Of a stretch of DNA of 64,000 nt, positions 1-7,862 are shown in pieces. The DNA is from Lysinibacillus sp. FSL W8-0992 (GTDB lineage Bacteria; Bacillota; Bacilli; Bacillales_A; Planococcaceae). The notes beneath the pieces were generated by a model. The model worked only from the letters and a program-made list of their open reading frames with translations. It was not told where the DNA came from and ran no database searches. Positions within the stretch are counted from its first letter, which is position 1. Each line of letters begins with the position of its first letter. A program made the position numbers and the translations under genes. The DNA is taken from NCBI RefSeq assembly GCF_038008685.1, contig NZ_JBBOZQ010000001.1, positions 2,356,001-2,420,000 of the forward strand, written 5' to 3'.

Positions 1-770
1 TGTGGGAAGATATTGAAGTCGTGATTGAAGAAAAAGCGATTGATGAAGCGAGAGCAATGGGAGCAATGGCATTATTCGGAGAGAAATACGGTGATATCGT
101 TCGCGTCGTATCGATTGGTGATTATTCAATCGAACTTTGCGGTGGTATCCATGTAAAACGTTCTTCTGAAATAGGCTTCTTTAAAATTGTTTCAGAAGGT
201 GGTATTGGCGCGGGAACTCGTCGTATCGAGGCTGTAACTGGTAAAGTGGCATATGAGGCAGTCAAAGAGGAAGAGGCGCTTTTAAATGATGCAGCAGCAC
301 TTTTAAAAGCAAATCCGAAAGATATTGTGACAAAAGTCCATGCATTACAAGCAGACTACAAAGAATTACAACGTGAAAATGAAGGGTTGTCACAAAAAAT
401 TGCGAATGCTCAAGCAGGCGCTATCGTAGATGCAGCACAAACTTTTGGTGATGTAACAGTACTTTCAACTAAAGTGGAAGCAAAAGACAACAACCAATTG
501 CGTCAAATGATGGATGACTTAAAAGGTAAAATGACGAAAGCTGTTGTTGTATTAGGTGCTGTTGATGGCGATAAAGTGATGTTATGTGCAGGTGTCACGA
601 AAGATTTAGTTGGTGGCAATTACCATGCAGGAAATATTGTGAAAATGGTTGCGGAAGCATGTGGCGGTAAAGGTGGCGGTCGTCCAGATATGGCGATGGC
701 AGGTGCAAAAGATGCATCAAAACTTGATGAAGCGCTACTTTCTGTGTATGATTACGTTAAATCCATTTAA
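1..770 (+). CDS. alaS: Alanyl-tRNA synthetase, C-terminal part (5' end outside window)
   Basis: The reading frame is already open at base 3, so this is the 3' end of a longer gene. The fragment carries the end of the editing domain, with CGGIH (usually CGGTH; Cys and His bind zinc), followed by GIGAGTRRIEAVTG. A coiled linker and the DHHA1/C-Ala domain follow, ending in the Gly-rich CGGKGGGRPDMAMAGA motif. The enzyme charges tRNA-Ala in the cytosol and hydrolyses mischarged Ser/Gly-tRNA. It is followed by ireB and ruvX as in B. subtilis. Identity is secure; the aminoacylation domain cannot be judged here. Confidence 0.97.
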   Translation, partial: WEDIEVVIEEKAIDEARAMGAMALFGEKYGDIVRVVSIGDYSIELCGGIHVKRSSEIGFFKIVSEGGIGAGTRRIEAVTGKVAYEAVKEEEALLNDAAALLKANPKDIVTKVHALQADYKELQRENEGLSQKIANAQAGAIVDAAQTFGDVTVLSTKVEAKDNNQLRQMMDDLKGKMTKAVVVLGAVDGDKVMLCAGVTKDLVGGNYHAGNIVKMVAEACGGKGGGRPDMAMAGAKDASKLDEALLSVYDYVKSI

Positions 771-858
771 TTAATACGTCAAATCGGTTATAATAAAGAG
801 AAATCGGAGATGAGCTTCTTTTGCACATCTCCTTATTTCTGAAAGCGAGGTGCTGGTC

Positions 859-1125
859 ATGAGTTCATTTGATCAAACGATGAAATTTAATTTTCCAGAA
901 GAATCAATGGAACAGGAAGTCAAGCAGGTAATGTTGAAAGTACATTCTTCATTAGAGGAAAAGGGATATAATCCTATCAATCAGATTGTCGGTTACTTAC
1001 TTTCTGGTGATCCGGCGTATATTCCTCGCCATCAGGATGCTCGTAATTTAATTCGCAAGCTAGAGCGTGACGAAATTCTAGAAGAGCTTGTTAAATTTTA
1101 TATCAAAAAGAATAACGAGGGCTAG
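859..1125 (+). CDS. ireB: IreB family regulatory phosphoprotein (YrzL, UPF0297)
   Basis: A small cytosolic protein of 88 residues with the family core [20 protein letters not shown] followed by [17 protein letters not shown]. In Enterococcus the homologue IreB is phosphorylated by the PASTA kinase IreK and affects cephalosporin resistance; its role in Bacillales is little known. ATG 859 is preferred over an in-frame GTG at 850 because the ribosome site GCGAGGTG (845-852) would overlap the earlier start, and MSSFD is the usual N-terminus. It lies two bases before ruvX, so they are probably co-transcribed. Confidence 0.93.
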   Translation: MSSFDQTMKFNFPEESMEQEVKQVMLKVHSSLEEKGYNPINQIVGYLLSGDPAYIPRHQDARNLIRKLERDEILEELVKFYIKKNNEG

Positions 1126-1127
1126 AA

Positions 1128-1544
1128 ATGAGAATTATGGGATTGGACGTTGGGTCGAAAACAGTAGGTGTTGCAATTAGCGACGCACTTGGCTGGACGG
1201 CCCAAGGTATTGAAACCGTAAAAATTGATGAAGCAAATGGCGAATTCGGCATCGACCGTATTGCTGAGCTAGTGAAGGAATATACTATTACTGAATTTGT
1301 TGTAGGGTTCCCGAAAAACATGAATAATACGGTAGGACCGCGTGGTGAAGCTTCTGAAAACTATAAAAAGTTATTAGAAGATACATTTTCACTGCCGGTT
1401 AAACTTTGGGATGAGCGTTTAACGACGATGGCTGCCGAGCGCATGCTTATCGAAGCGGACGTAAGTCGCAAAAAACGCAAGCAAGTCATTGATAAAATGG
1501 CGGCTGTGATGATTTTACAAGGCTATTTAGATAGCAAAAACTAA
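1128..1544 (+). CDS. ruvX: RuvX/YqgF family Holliday junction resolvase-like nuclease
   Basis: A protein of 138 residues with an RNase H-like fold. The first acidic residue is in [27 protein letters not shown] contacts substrate in the family, and a late acidic residue is in LWDERLTT. E. coli YqgF processes the 5' end of pre-16S rRNA, so the role may be in rRNA maturation as well as recombination. It sits between ireB and a DUF1292 gene, exactly as yrrK does in B. subtilis. The start follows a GAGG ribosome site at the ireB stop. Confidence 0.95.
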   Translation: MRIMGLDVGSKTVGVAISDALGWTAQGIETVKIDEANGEFGIDRIAELVKEYTITEFVVGFPKNMNNTVGPRGEASENYKKLLEDTFSLPVKLWDERLTTMAAERMLIEADVSRKKRKQVIDKMAAVMILQGYLDSKN

Positions 1545-1561
1545 TTAATGAGGTGGCAAAC

Positions 1562-1870
1562 ATGGCACACGAGCATAACCATGAAGAAGAATTACACGTA
1601 CAACACATTACAGTGATTGACGAAAACGGAAACGAGCAGCTTTGCGAAGTGATTCACGTACACGAGTCTCCTGAGTTCGGCAAATCTTACGTATTTTACT
1701 CAATGGTAGGCGCTGAAGAAGATGAAGATGGCTCTGTAGAAATCTTCGTATCTTCATTTGTACCATCTGAAAACGGTGAAGATGGCGAATTAACACCGAT
1801 TGAAACAGAAGCAGAGTGGGACATGGTAGAAGACGTTTTAAACGCTTTAGAGGACGAAGACGAAGAATAA
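1562..1870 (+). CDS. yrzB: DUF1292 (YrzB) family acidic protein
   Basis: An acidic protein of 102 residues whose single DUF1292 domain spans about residues 15-95. Family features are [17 protein letters not shown], an [10 protein letters not shown] strand, and the end [19 protein letters not shown]. Function is unknown in the family. ATG 1562 is chosen because the ribosome site GAGGTGG (1550-1555) would overlap an in-frame GTG at 1553. It is the last gene of the alaS-ireB-ruvX-yrzB group and is followed by a strong terminator. Confidence 0.9.
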   Translation: MAHEHNHEEELHVQHITVIDENGNEQLCEVIHVHESPEFGKSYVFYSMVGAEEDEDGSVEIFVSSFVPSENGEDGELTPIETEAEWDMVEDVLNALEDEDEE

Positions 1871-1893
1871 TTGTTTTCATGTTAGAGTGTAGG

Positions 1894-1930
1894 GAACAAG
1901 GATGGCACAAGCGGTCCTTGTTCTTTTTTT
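1894..1930 (+). terminator. Rho-independent terminator after yrzB
   Basis: A perfect 9-bp stem (GAACAAGGA at 1894-1902 with TCCTTGTTC at 1915-1923) is followed by seven T. It closes the alaS-yrzB transcript. Confidence 0.9.
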
Positions 1931-2022
1931 ACGCCATCAACTTGTTGTTCCGAAGAAGTGGTAGTAATGATAGAGCACATAGAAACTTAGACAATAAGTA
2001 ATTTTTGTAAGGAGGAATAAAA

Positions 2023-2550
2023 ATGAACGAGGAAACACAAGAATTCATAATAATAGGTGACAATGGCAAAGAGCAAACATGCCGTGTTGTTTTTACATTT
2101 GATGCAGAGGAAAAATCGTATGTACTGTTTTCCCTAATTGATGAAAACGGGCAGGAAATTCCTGGTGATATTTCAGCTATGACATTCGATTATGATGATA
2201 ACAACGGAGAAATGACCAATTTACAACCTGTGGAAACAGAAGCAGAATGGGAAATGATTAATGAAGTTGTATTAACGCTTCTAGATGAATTCCAAGAAGA
2301 GCCACAGCTTATTACGGTAACGAATGAAGATGGTACGGATCAAGTGTGCGAGGTGATTCATACATTTGCCTCAGACCAATTTGGTAAATCTTACGTGCTT
2401 TATGTAGCTGTCTCAGATGAGCCAATAGAGGAGCGAGATATTTTCGCTGCGCAGTATGTACCTGGAGCAGATGGATCGATTGAGGATTTATTACCTATCG
2501 AAACGGATGAAGAATGGGAATTTGTAGAAGATGTTTTAAATGATCTATAA
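2023..2550 (+). CDS. Tandem DUF1292 protein
   Basis: A protein of 175 residues with two DUF1292 repeats, at about residues 6-85 and 95-175. Each has a nucleotide-like opening (IIIGDNGKEQTCRVV; ITVTNEDGTDQVCEVIH), a KSYVL strand and a closing ETxxEWE motif. Both repeats resemble the single-domain YrzB just upstream, so the gene looks like a local duplication with internal fusion. The ribosome site AAGGAGGA lies ahead of ATG 2023. It is very acidic and probably cytosolic. Function is unknown. It has its own terminator and probably its own promoter in the 150-base gap. Confidence 0.85.
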   Translation: MNEETQEFIIIGDNGKEQTCRVVFTFDAEEKSYVLFSLIDENGQEIPGDISAMTFDYDDNNGEMTNLQPVETEAEWEMINEVVLTLLDEFQEEPQLITVTNEDGTDQVCEVIHTFASDQFGKSYVLYVAVSDEPIEERDIFAAQYVPGADGSIEDLLPIETDEEWEFVEDVLNDL

Positions 2551-2575
2551 AAAGAACGAACGATAGTTAAAAGTC

Positions 2576-2613
2576 AAAGCATACTCGAAGTACGACTTCG
2601 AGTATGCTTTTTT
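2576..2613 (+). terminator. Terminator after tandem DUF1292 gene
   Basis: A 15-bp perfect stem (AAAGCATACTCGAAG, 2576-2590, with its complement at 2596-2610) encloses a 5-base loop and runs into a T tract. Confidence 0.92.
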
Positions 2614-2627
2614 ACTGTCTTTACAAA

Positions 2628-2648
2628 GTGCCAGGCACGCAAACAATT
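2628..2648 (+). repeat. Dispersed 21-bp intergenic repeat, copy 1
   Basis: These 21 bases, beginning with the palindromic GTGCCAGGCAC and followed by GCAAACAATT, are identical to 55648-55668. Both copies lie in intergenic DNA close to CGGCGAT motifs, so they appear to belong to a scattered non-coding repeat family. Confidence 0.7.
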
Positions 2649-2960
2649 CACTAGTCAACGAAGACTCCTGTGGCTTACGTCGTGCGCTATCGGCGATATT
2701 GGAGTTTTATCAGTGATTAGTGTTTCGGTTTATAATATGCCTGCGGAAATCGAAGTTGATTTTTCGATTTAGAAAGCTTGATTAGTATACAACGATTGGT
2801 CTAATAGAAAATTTCTATATGAACCTTAAAAGTATTCTATCTGATGATGACTATTTTGTATTTTAGAGAATAAATAGCGATTTAAGTACGTAAATAAGGG
2901 AAAACACTTTGTGGGAAATGGTCTATTCAAAGATATGTGGAAAAAATAAGAAAAAAAGCA

Positions 2961-2989
2961 TTGACCAATCACTAGTAAACAGATAAGAT
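2961..2989 (+). promoter_or_regulatory. Candidate sigma-A promoter of the sulfur operon
   Basis: TTGACC (2961-2966) and TAAGAT (2984-2989) are separated by 17 bases, upstream of the first metQ-like gene. This would give a leader of roughly 120 bases. Only sequence resemblance supports it. Confidence 0.45.
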
Positions 2990-3116
2990 TTGTTGTAATA
3001 AAAATAGAAAATTTCAAATACTTTATTTTTAATGAGAATAATTCAATTGCAAATGAAATTCTCTGTTTTTATTGCTTATAAAACCAAGTAAATTAATAAA
3101 TTAAGGAGGATATGAT

Positions 3117-3923
3117 ATGAAAAAAATATGGTTATTGCTTATCAGCACATTATTTATTGTATTAGCAGGCTGTACAGATTCAGGGCAGGCAAAAAAAGAC
3201 GAAACAGTGACATTAAAAGTAGGAGCAGCGAGTGTACCACATGCGGAAGTTTTAGAGTATTTAGCAGATGATCTTGCAAAAGATGGTGTGAAACTAAATA
3301 TTTCAATATTAAAAGATGCAGTACAAACTAATCAACAAACAGCAGATGGTGAACTTGATTTCAATTATTTTCAGCATATCCCTTTTTTAGAACAGACGAA
3401 CAAAGAAAGTAATTTAGATTTAGTAAGTGTCAAAGGAATTCATATAGAGCCATTTGGTGTTTATTCAAAAACGATTAACGATATTAAAGACTTACCACAA
3501 AATGCAAAAGTAGCTGTACCAAATGACGTTGTCAATTTTTCGCGTGCACTATTATTGTTTAAAAATAATCACCTTATCGAATTAGACGATGCAAAGAAAA
3601 ATGATTACACAGTTGAGGATATTACAAAAAATGAAAAGAACATTCAATTTATCGGTGTCGATTCATTGCTGTTAGTTCGCTCCTTAGATGATGTAGATGC
3701 ATCTGCTATCAATACGAACTACGCTTTAGAAGGTGGCTATAACCCACTTGAGGATGCACTCATTATGGAAGGATCAGATTCTCCATATGTCAATATTATC
3801 GCAACGACGAAAGAAAAACAGGAAGATGCTGCTATTCAAAAAGTTGTGAAGTGGCTGACTAGTGAAAAGGCTCGTAAGTTTTTTGAAGACCAATATAAGG
3901 GAGCTGTCGTACCAGTATTTTAG
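3117..3923 (+). CDS. metQ: MetQ-type substrate-binding lipoprotein 1
   Basis: A 268-residue lipoprotein. A short signal peptide ends in a LAGC lipobox with the lipidated Cys at residue 19. The NLPA/MetQ fold follows, with family motifs VGAASVPHAEVLEYL, LDFNYFQHIPFL and KVAVPNDVVNFSRALLL. Members deliver methionine or related sulfur compounds to the MetNI ABC transporter at the cell surface. It heads a six-gene operon and has a strong ribosome site, AAGGAGGA. Because the operon ends in desulfurising-type flavoenzymes, the ligand could be another organosulfur compound; that is inference. Confidence 0.92.
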   Translation: MKKIWLLLISTLFIVLAGCTDSGQAKKDETVTLKVGAASVPHAEVLEYLADDLAKDGVKLNISILKDAVQTNQQTADGELDFNYFQHIPFLEQTNKESNLDLVSVKGIHIEPFGVYSKTINDIKDLPQNAKVAVPNDVVNFSRALLLFKNNHLIELDDAKKNDYTVEDITKNEKNIQFIGVDSLLLVRSLDDVDASAINTNYALEGGYNPLEDALIMEGSDSPYVNIIATTKEKQEDAAIQKVVKWLTSEKARKFFEDQYKGAVVPVF

Positions 3924-3975
3924 TTTTTAAAGTGAATTTTAATAGCTCGAACTTAAGTGAATAGGGGGTAAGTGG

Positions 3976-5055
3976 ATGATTGAATTTATTGATACGACGA
4001 AGGAATTCCATGTTGGGCAATCGACTGTAAAGGCGTTAGATCACATTAATTTAACTGTTCAAAAAGGAGATATTTTTGGCGTGATTGGGTTTAGTGGTGC
4101 TGGAAAAAGTACTTTAATTCGGACTGTGAATTTACTAGAGGAGCCGACATCTGGCCAAGTACTTGTGAATGGGAAAAATTTGACAAAATTAAGCAAAAGA
4201 CAATTACGTGAGGAAAAGAAAAATATCGGCATGATTTTTCAACACTTCAATCTTCTTCATTCAAAAACGGTTTTCGATAATGTGGCGATGCCGTTAGTGT
4301 TAAGTGGGGCTAAAAAATCGAAAATATCAGCGCAAGTTCAAGAGGTCTTAACTTTTGTCGGCTTAGAAGATAAGGCGCACCGTTATATTGATGAATTATC
4401 AGGTGGACAAAAGCAACGAGTAGGTATTGCGAGAGCTCTAATAACAAAGCCAACGATTCTATTATGTGATGAGGCGACTTCTGCTCTTGATCCGCAAACG
4501 ACAAAATCAATATTAGCGTTACTAAAGCGTGTCAATATCGAGTATGGCATTACGATTTTAATGATTACACATGAAATGGAAGTCATTCGTGATATTTGTA
4601 ATCGAGTAGCAGTAATGGAAAACGGGAAAATTATTGAAGAAGACAATGTATTACACATTTTTTCTGCACCAAAGAAAGAAACGACGAAAAACTTTGTGCA
4701 ATCTGTTGTGCGAAACGAAATTCCTCAATCTATTTACGATCAACTGAAGGTAATCGATGGAACGAAGCGTATTTATAATATCAAGTTTATCGGGGTGGAT
4801 GTAGGCCAGCCCGTTGTATCACAAGTAGCTAAAAAATTCGCTGTCGATGTTAATGTTTTATTCGGCAATATTACGGAGCTTCAAGGCATACCATTCGGAC
4901 ATTTAATTGTAGAGCTAGTTGGTACAGCAACTGAAATTCAGAAGGCATTTTTATATATTCAAAGCAAAAATATTCATATAGAGGAGGTCGTTGCACATGA
5001 AGGTGAGCACGCAAATTATTATCGACGCAGTGCTGGATACGCTATACATGGTTAG
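3976..5055 (+). CDS. metN: MetN-type ABC transporter ATP-binding protein
   Basis: A 359-residue ATPase. Walker A is GFSGAGKST, the signature is LSGGQKQR, Walker B is LLCDEATSALD and the switch His is in MITHEME. A C-terminal NIL domain (about residues 265-340), which senses methionine in MetN proteins, is present. It powers uptake by MetI with the flanking MetQ-like lipoproteins. Its 3' end overlaps metI by 59 bases, so the last 20 or so residues are encoded by DNA that also encodes the MetI N-terminus. This is an unusually long overlap. Confidence 0.93.
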   Translation: MIEFIDTTKEFHVGQSTVKALDHINLTVQKGDIFGVIGFSGAGKSTLIRTVNLLEEPTSGQVLVNGKNLTKLSKRQLREEKKNIGMIFQHFNLLHSKTVFDNVAMPLVLSGAKKSKISAQVQEVLTFVGLEDKAHRYIDELSGGQKQRVGIARALITKPTILLCDEATSALDPQTTKSILALLKRVNIEYGITILMITHEMEVIRDICNRVAVMENGKIIEEDNVLHIFSAPKKETTKNFVQSVVRNEIPQSIYDQLKVIDGTKRIYNIKFIGVDVGQPVVSQVAKKFAVDVNVLFGNITELQGIPFGHLIVELVGTATEIQKAFLYIQSKNIHIEEVVAHEGEHANYYRRSAGYAIHG

Positions 5056-5650
5056 TATTTCATTATTTTTTGGCGCTATTTTAGGATTTATATTAGGTGT
5101 TGTTTTAGTTGTTACACGAAAAGGGCACATTCTTGAAAGTAATATCATCTTCTCGATTGTAAATCCGATTGTAAATACATTTCGATCCATTCCGTTCATT
5201 ATTTTATTAGTTGCCATCATTCCATTTACACGTTTACTTGTTGGAACAGCTATTGGCACAACAGCTGCTATCGTTCCGCTAGTCTTGCATATTGGACCAT
5301 ATATTTCAAGATTAATTGAAAATTCTCTTCTTGAAGTAGATGAAGGCATTATTGAAGCTGCCAAAGCAATGGGGGCTTCTCCATTTCAAATTATTCATAA
5401 GTTTTTACTACCTGAAGCCTTCCCATCATTAATTTTAAGTGTTACGACAGCAACAATTGGACTGATTGGTGCAACGGCAATGGCAGGTGCAGTAGGTGGA
5501 GGCGGTCTTGGGGATGTAGCCATTACTTACGGCTATCAACGTTTTGATAATGTTACCATTTTAGTAACAGTCGTTATTTTAGTAATACTTGTTCAAATTA
5601 TCCAGAGTATCGGCAATACGATAGAAAGAAAGTTACGAAGAGTAGCATAA
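4997..5650 (+). CDS. metI: MetI-type ABC transporter permease
   Basis: A 217-residue membrane protein with about five transmembrane helices. The permease coupling loop is EAAKAMGASPFQIIHKFLLPEA. ATG 4997 is preferred to TTG 4991 because GAGGAGG (4981-4987) is correctly spaced only for the former. It forms the channel of a methionine-type importer with MetN and the two lipoproteins. Translation is probably coupled to metN through the 59-base overlap. Confidence 0.93.
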   Translation: MKVSTQIIIDAVLDTLYMVSISLFFGAILGFILGVVLVVTRKGHILESNIIFSIVNPIVNTFRSIPFIILLVAIIPFTRLLVGTAIGTTAAIVPLVLHIGPYISRLIENSLLEVDEGIIEAAKAMGASPFQIIHKFLLPEAFPSLILSVTTATIGLIGATAMAGAVGGGGLGDVAITYGYQRFDNVTILVTVVILVILVQIIQSIGNTIERKLRRVA

Positions 5651-5663
5651 AGGAGAGCTGGCC

Positions 5664-6500
5664 ATGAAGAAAATTCATTATCTAATAGGACTCATTTCAT
5701 TATTATTTTTACTTGTAGCATGTTCAAAATCAGAAGGAAAAGATGTTGTGAAGGTCGGCATTCGTAGTTCGGAAATAAAGACGTGGGAATATATTAAAGA
5801 GCAAGCTGCAAAGGAAGATATCCAATTAGAACTTGTGACATTTTCGGCACAATATGATCCCAATCAAGCATTGGCAGAGGGAGAAGTTGATATCAATGCC
5901 TTTCAGCACGTAGCTTACTTAAATTTGTTTAATACGAATAACGGTACAGATTTACAGGCGATTGGTACAACGATTATGGCGCCTATCGGTCTTTATTCGA
6001 ACAAATACAATCGAATAGAAGATATAAAAGATGGTGCTAAAATTGCTGTGCCAAATGATCCTTCCAACTGGGGGCGAGCATTGTTACTTCTGCAAGAATA
6101 CGACCTGTTAACGGTCACGGATAATTTTGATGGCAGTGGTGGAGAAGACCGAATAAAAGATAACCCTAAAAATTTAACGATTGTGCCTGTGGATGGAGCG
6201 ACGACTCCTCGTGTAATGGAAGACACTGATTTTGCGGTTATTAATAACGGGGTTGCTGTCGAAGCAGGCTTACTTTTAAAGGACGCCATTGTTCATGAAA
6301 ATGAAACAGCGAAGCCTTTTATCAATGTTATTGTGGCAAAGCCCGAAGACAAGGACAAAGCCATATTGAAAGCAATTGTTGAAATATATCAGCGTAAAGA
6401 AACGGCAGATTTTGTCTCTGAGGTTTCCAAAGGTAACTATATTCCTGTCAAGATGTCAATGGATGAATTAGCAACATGGAAAGCATTTTATTCATATTAA
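5664..6500 (+). CDS. MetQ-type substrate-binding lipoprotein 2
   Basis: A 278-residue second NLPA/MetQ lipoprotein, with lipobox LVAC (Cys 20) and motifs INAFQHVAYL and KIAVPNDPSNWGRALLL. It is clearly different from the first copy, for example in its KVGIRSSEIKTWEYI start, so the pair probably offers the same transporter two ligand specificities. It lies 13 bases after metI and 18 before the monooxygenase. The position next to flavoenzymes suggests that it binds their organosulfur substrate; the exact ligand cannot be read from sequence. Confidence 0.9.
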   Translation: MKKIHYLIGLISLLFLLVACSKSEGKDVVKVGIRSSEIKTWEYIKEQAAKEDIQLELVTFSAQYDPNQALAEGEVDINAFQHVAYLNLFNTNNGTDLQAIGTTIMAPIGLYSNKYNRIEDIKDGAKIAVPNDPSNWGRALLLLQEYDLLTVTDNFDGSGGEDRIKDNPKNLTIVPVDGATTPRVMEDTDFAVINNGVAVEAGLLLKDAIVHENETAKPFINVIVAKPEDKDKAILKAIVEIYQRKETADFVSEVSKGNYIPVKMSMDELATWKAFYSY

Positions 6501-6518
6501 AAGGAGAGATGATGAAAA

Positions 6519-7862
6519 ATGACAGAGAAAAAACAATTGAAGCTTGCTTTATATTTAATTGGGGCAGGAATGCATGTTGCAGCATGGAAGCATCCTTTAG
6601 CGCAGGTCGATGCAAGCATCGATATAAAGGCTTTACAGAAAGCAGCACAGCTTGCCGAAAAAGGGAAGTTTGATATTGCCTTCGTTGCGGATAGCTTAGC
6701 AATTAATCACGAATCCCACCCACATATTTTAAATCGATTTGACCCATTAATCCAAATTACAGCACTGGCAGCGGCAACGTCAAAAATAGGCCTTGGTGCA
6801 ACAGCCTCGACTACTTATAGTGAGCCGTATGTGTTAGCAAGACAATTAATGTCCATCGATCATATAAGTAATGGACGTGTCGCATGGAACTTAGTAACAA
6901 CGGCAGATGCAACAGGTGAAACAGCTCTAAACTTTAGTCGTGATAAACATTGGGAGCACGATCATCGCTACGAACGTGCGGAAGAATTTATTGACGTCGT
7001 CCAGTCGTTATGGGATTCGTGGGAGGATGACGCATTTATCTATGATCGCGAAAATAATATTTTTTATGACCAACAAAAAGTTCATGAAACAGCATTCAAA
7101 GGTAAATATTTATCTGTAAAGGGTCCGTTAAATATTGCGCGTTCAATACAAGGGCAGCCTGTCATAGTTGAGGCAGGAGCATCTAAGCCAGGGCAAAAAT
7201 TAGCTGCACGGACAGCTGAAGTTGTTTTTGTGCACTGGGATGATATCGAAAAATCAAAGGTGCATTATCGCGATTTAAAGGCACAGCTAGTGCCATTTGG
7301 TCGCACTGAGGACGAATTGCTTGTTTTACAAGGCATATCTCCAATTGTTGGAGAAACTGAAGAAGAGGCAATACGTAAATATAATGAGTTACAATCCTTA
7401 GTAGATCCGTATGAGAGCTTGAAGTTTGTTTCAGGTTATATGGGCAATGTTGATTTTTCGAAGTATGCACTTGATACACCTGCGATTGAAGTTGATTTTC
7501 CAGTCGTTAACAGTATACAAAGTCATTTTGATGAGCATTTAGATATTATTAAAAAAGAAAATTTAAAAGTCGGCGATTTATATGCCCGTCTTTTTGGTCC
7601 AGCAAGACGTGATGCTTTTGTTGGAACAGCCGTGCAAATTGCTGATGAGATGGAACGTTGGTTAACGGAGAAGGCAGCGGATGGATTTATGCTTCAATTC
7701 CCGTTGTTACCGCGTGATTTAGAAAGCTTTGTGGAAAAAGTGGTACCAATTTTGCAGGAACGTGGAATCTATCGTGAAGATTATACGGGATCAACATTAC
7801 GTGAGCATTTAGGGTTGAAAAAACCACAAAATCGATTTGTCAAAAGTAAGGTGATCCAGTGA
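6519..7862 (+). CDS. LLM-class flavin monooxygenase (NtaA/SnaA/DszA family)
   Basis: A 447-residue bacterial luciferase-like monooxygenase. Family features include LALYLIGAGMHVAAWKHP at the start, FVADSLAINHES, an SNGRVAWNLVTT segment and GFMLQFPLLPRDLE near the end. Enzymes of this group use reduced FMN and oxygen to cleave nitrilotriacetate, pristinamycin-type or sulfone substrates. Placed after a methionine-type importer and before a DszC/SfnB-type flavoprotein, it probably releases sulfur from an organosulfur compound. No NADH:FMN reductase is in the operon, so reduced flavin must come from elsewhere. Confidence 0.88.
   Translation: MTEKKQLKLALYLIGAGMHVAAWKHPLAQVDASIDIKALQKAAQLAEKGKFDIAFVADSLAINHESHPHILNRFDPLIQITALAAATSKIGLGATASTTYSEPYVLARQLMSIDHISNGRVAWNLVTTADATGETALNFSRDKHWEHDHRYERAEEFIDVVQSLWDSWEDDAFIYDRENNIFYDQQKVHETAFKGKYLSVKGPLNIARSIQGQPVIVEAGASKPGQKLAARTAEVVFVHWDDIEKSKVHYRDLKAQLVPFGRTEDELLVLQGISPIVGETEEEAIRKYNELQSLVDPYESLKFVSGYMGNVDFSKYALDTPAIEVDFPVVNSIQSHFDEHLDIIKKENLKVGDLYARLFGPARRDAFVGTAVQIADEMERWLTEKAADGFMLQFPLLPRDLESFVEKVVPILQERGIYREDYTGSTLREHLGLKKPQNRFVKSKVIQ

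Larger units (their letters stand above)
2614..3116. other. Intergenic region before the sulfur operon
   Basis: About 500 bases with no credible gene. It holds a 21-bp dispersed repeat (2628-2648, second copy at 55648) and sequence around 2665-2760 resembling degenerate Bacillus intergenic repeats. A candidate sigma-A promoter lies at 2961-2989. An imperfect inverted repeat with GAGAAT and ATTCTC ends at 3034-3063 sits in the presumed leader and could bind a regulator. I looked for S-box (SAM) riboswitch motifs and saw none. Confidence 0.6.

Noticed and set aside
2826..3017. 63-residue ORF on the minus strand upstream of the sulfur operon
   Set aside because: No ribosome site, Phe/Ile-rich composition typical of AT-rich non-coding DNA, and it lies across the likely promoter of the plus-strand operon.
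2614..3116. SAM (S-box) riboswitch expected before a met transport operon
   Set aside because: None of the conserved S-box stems or an overlapping terminator was visible in the leader.
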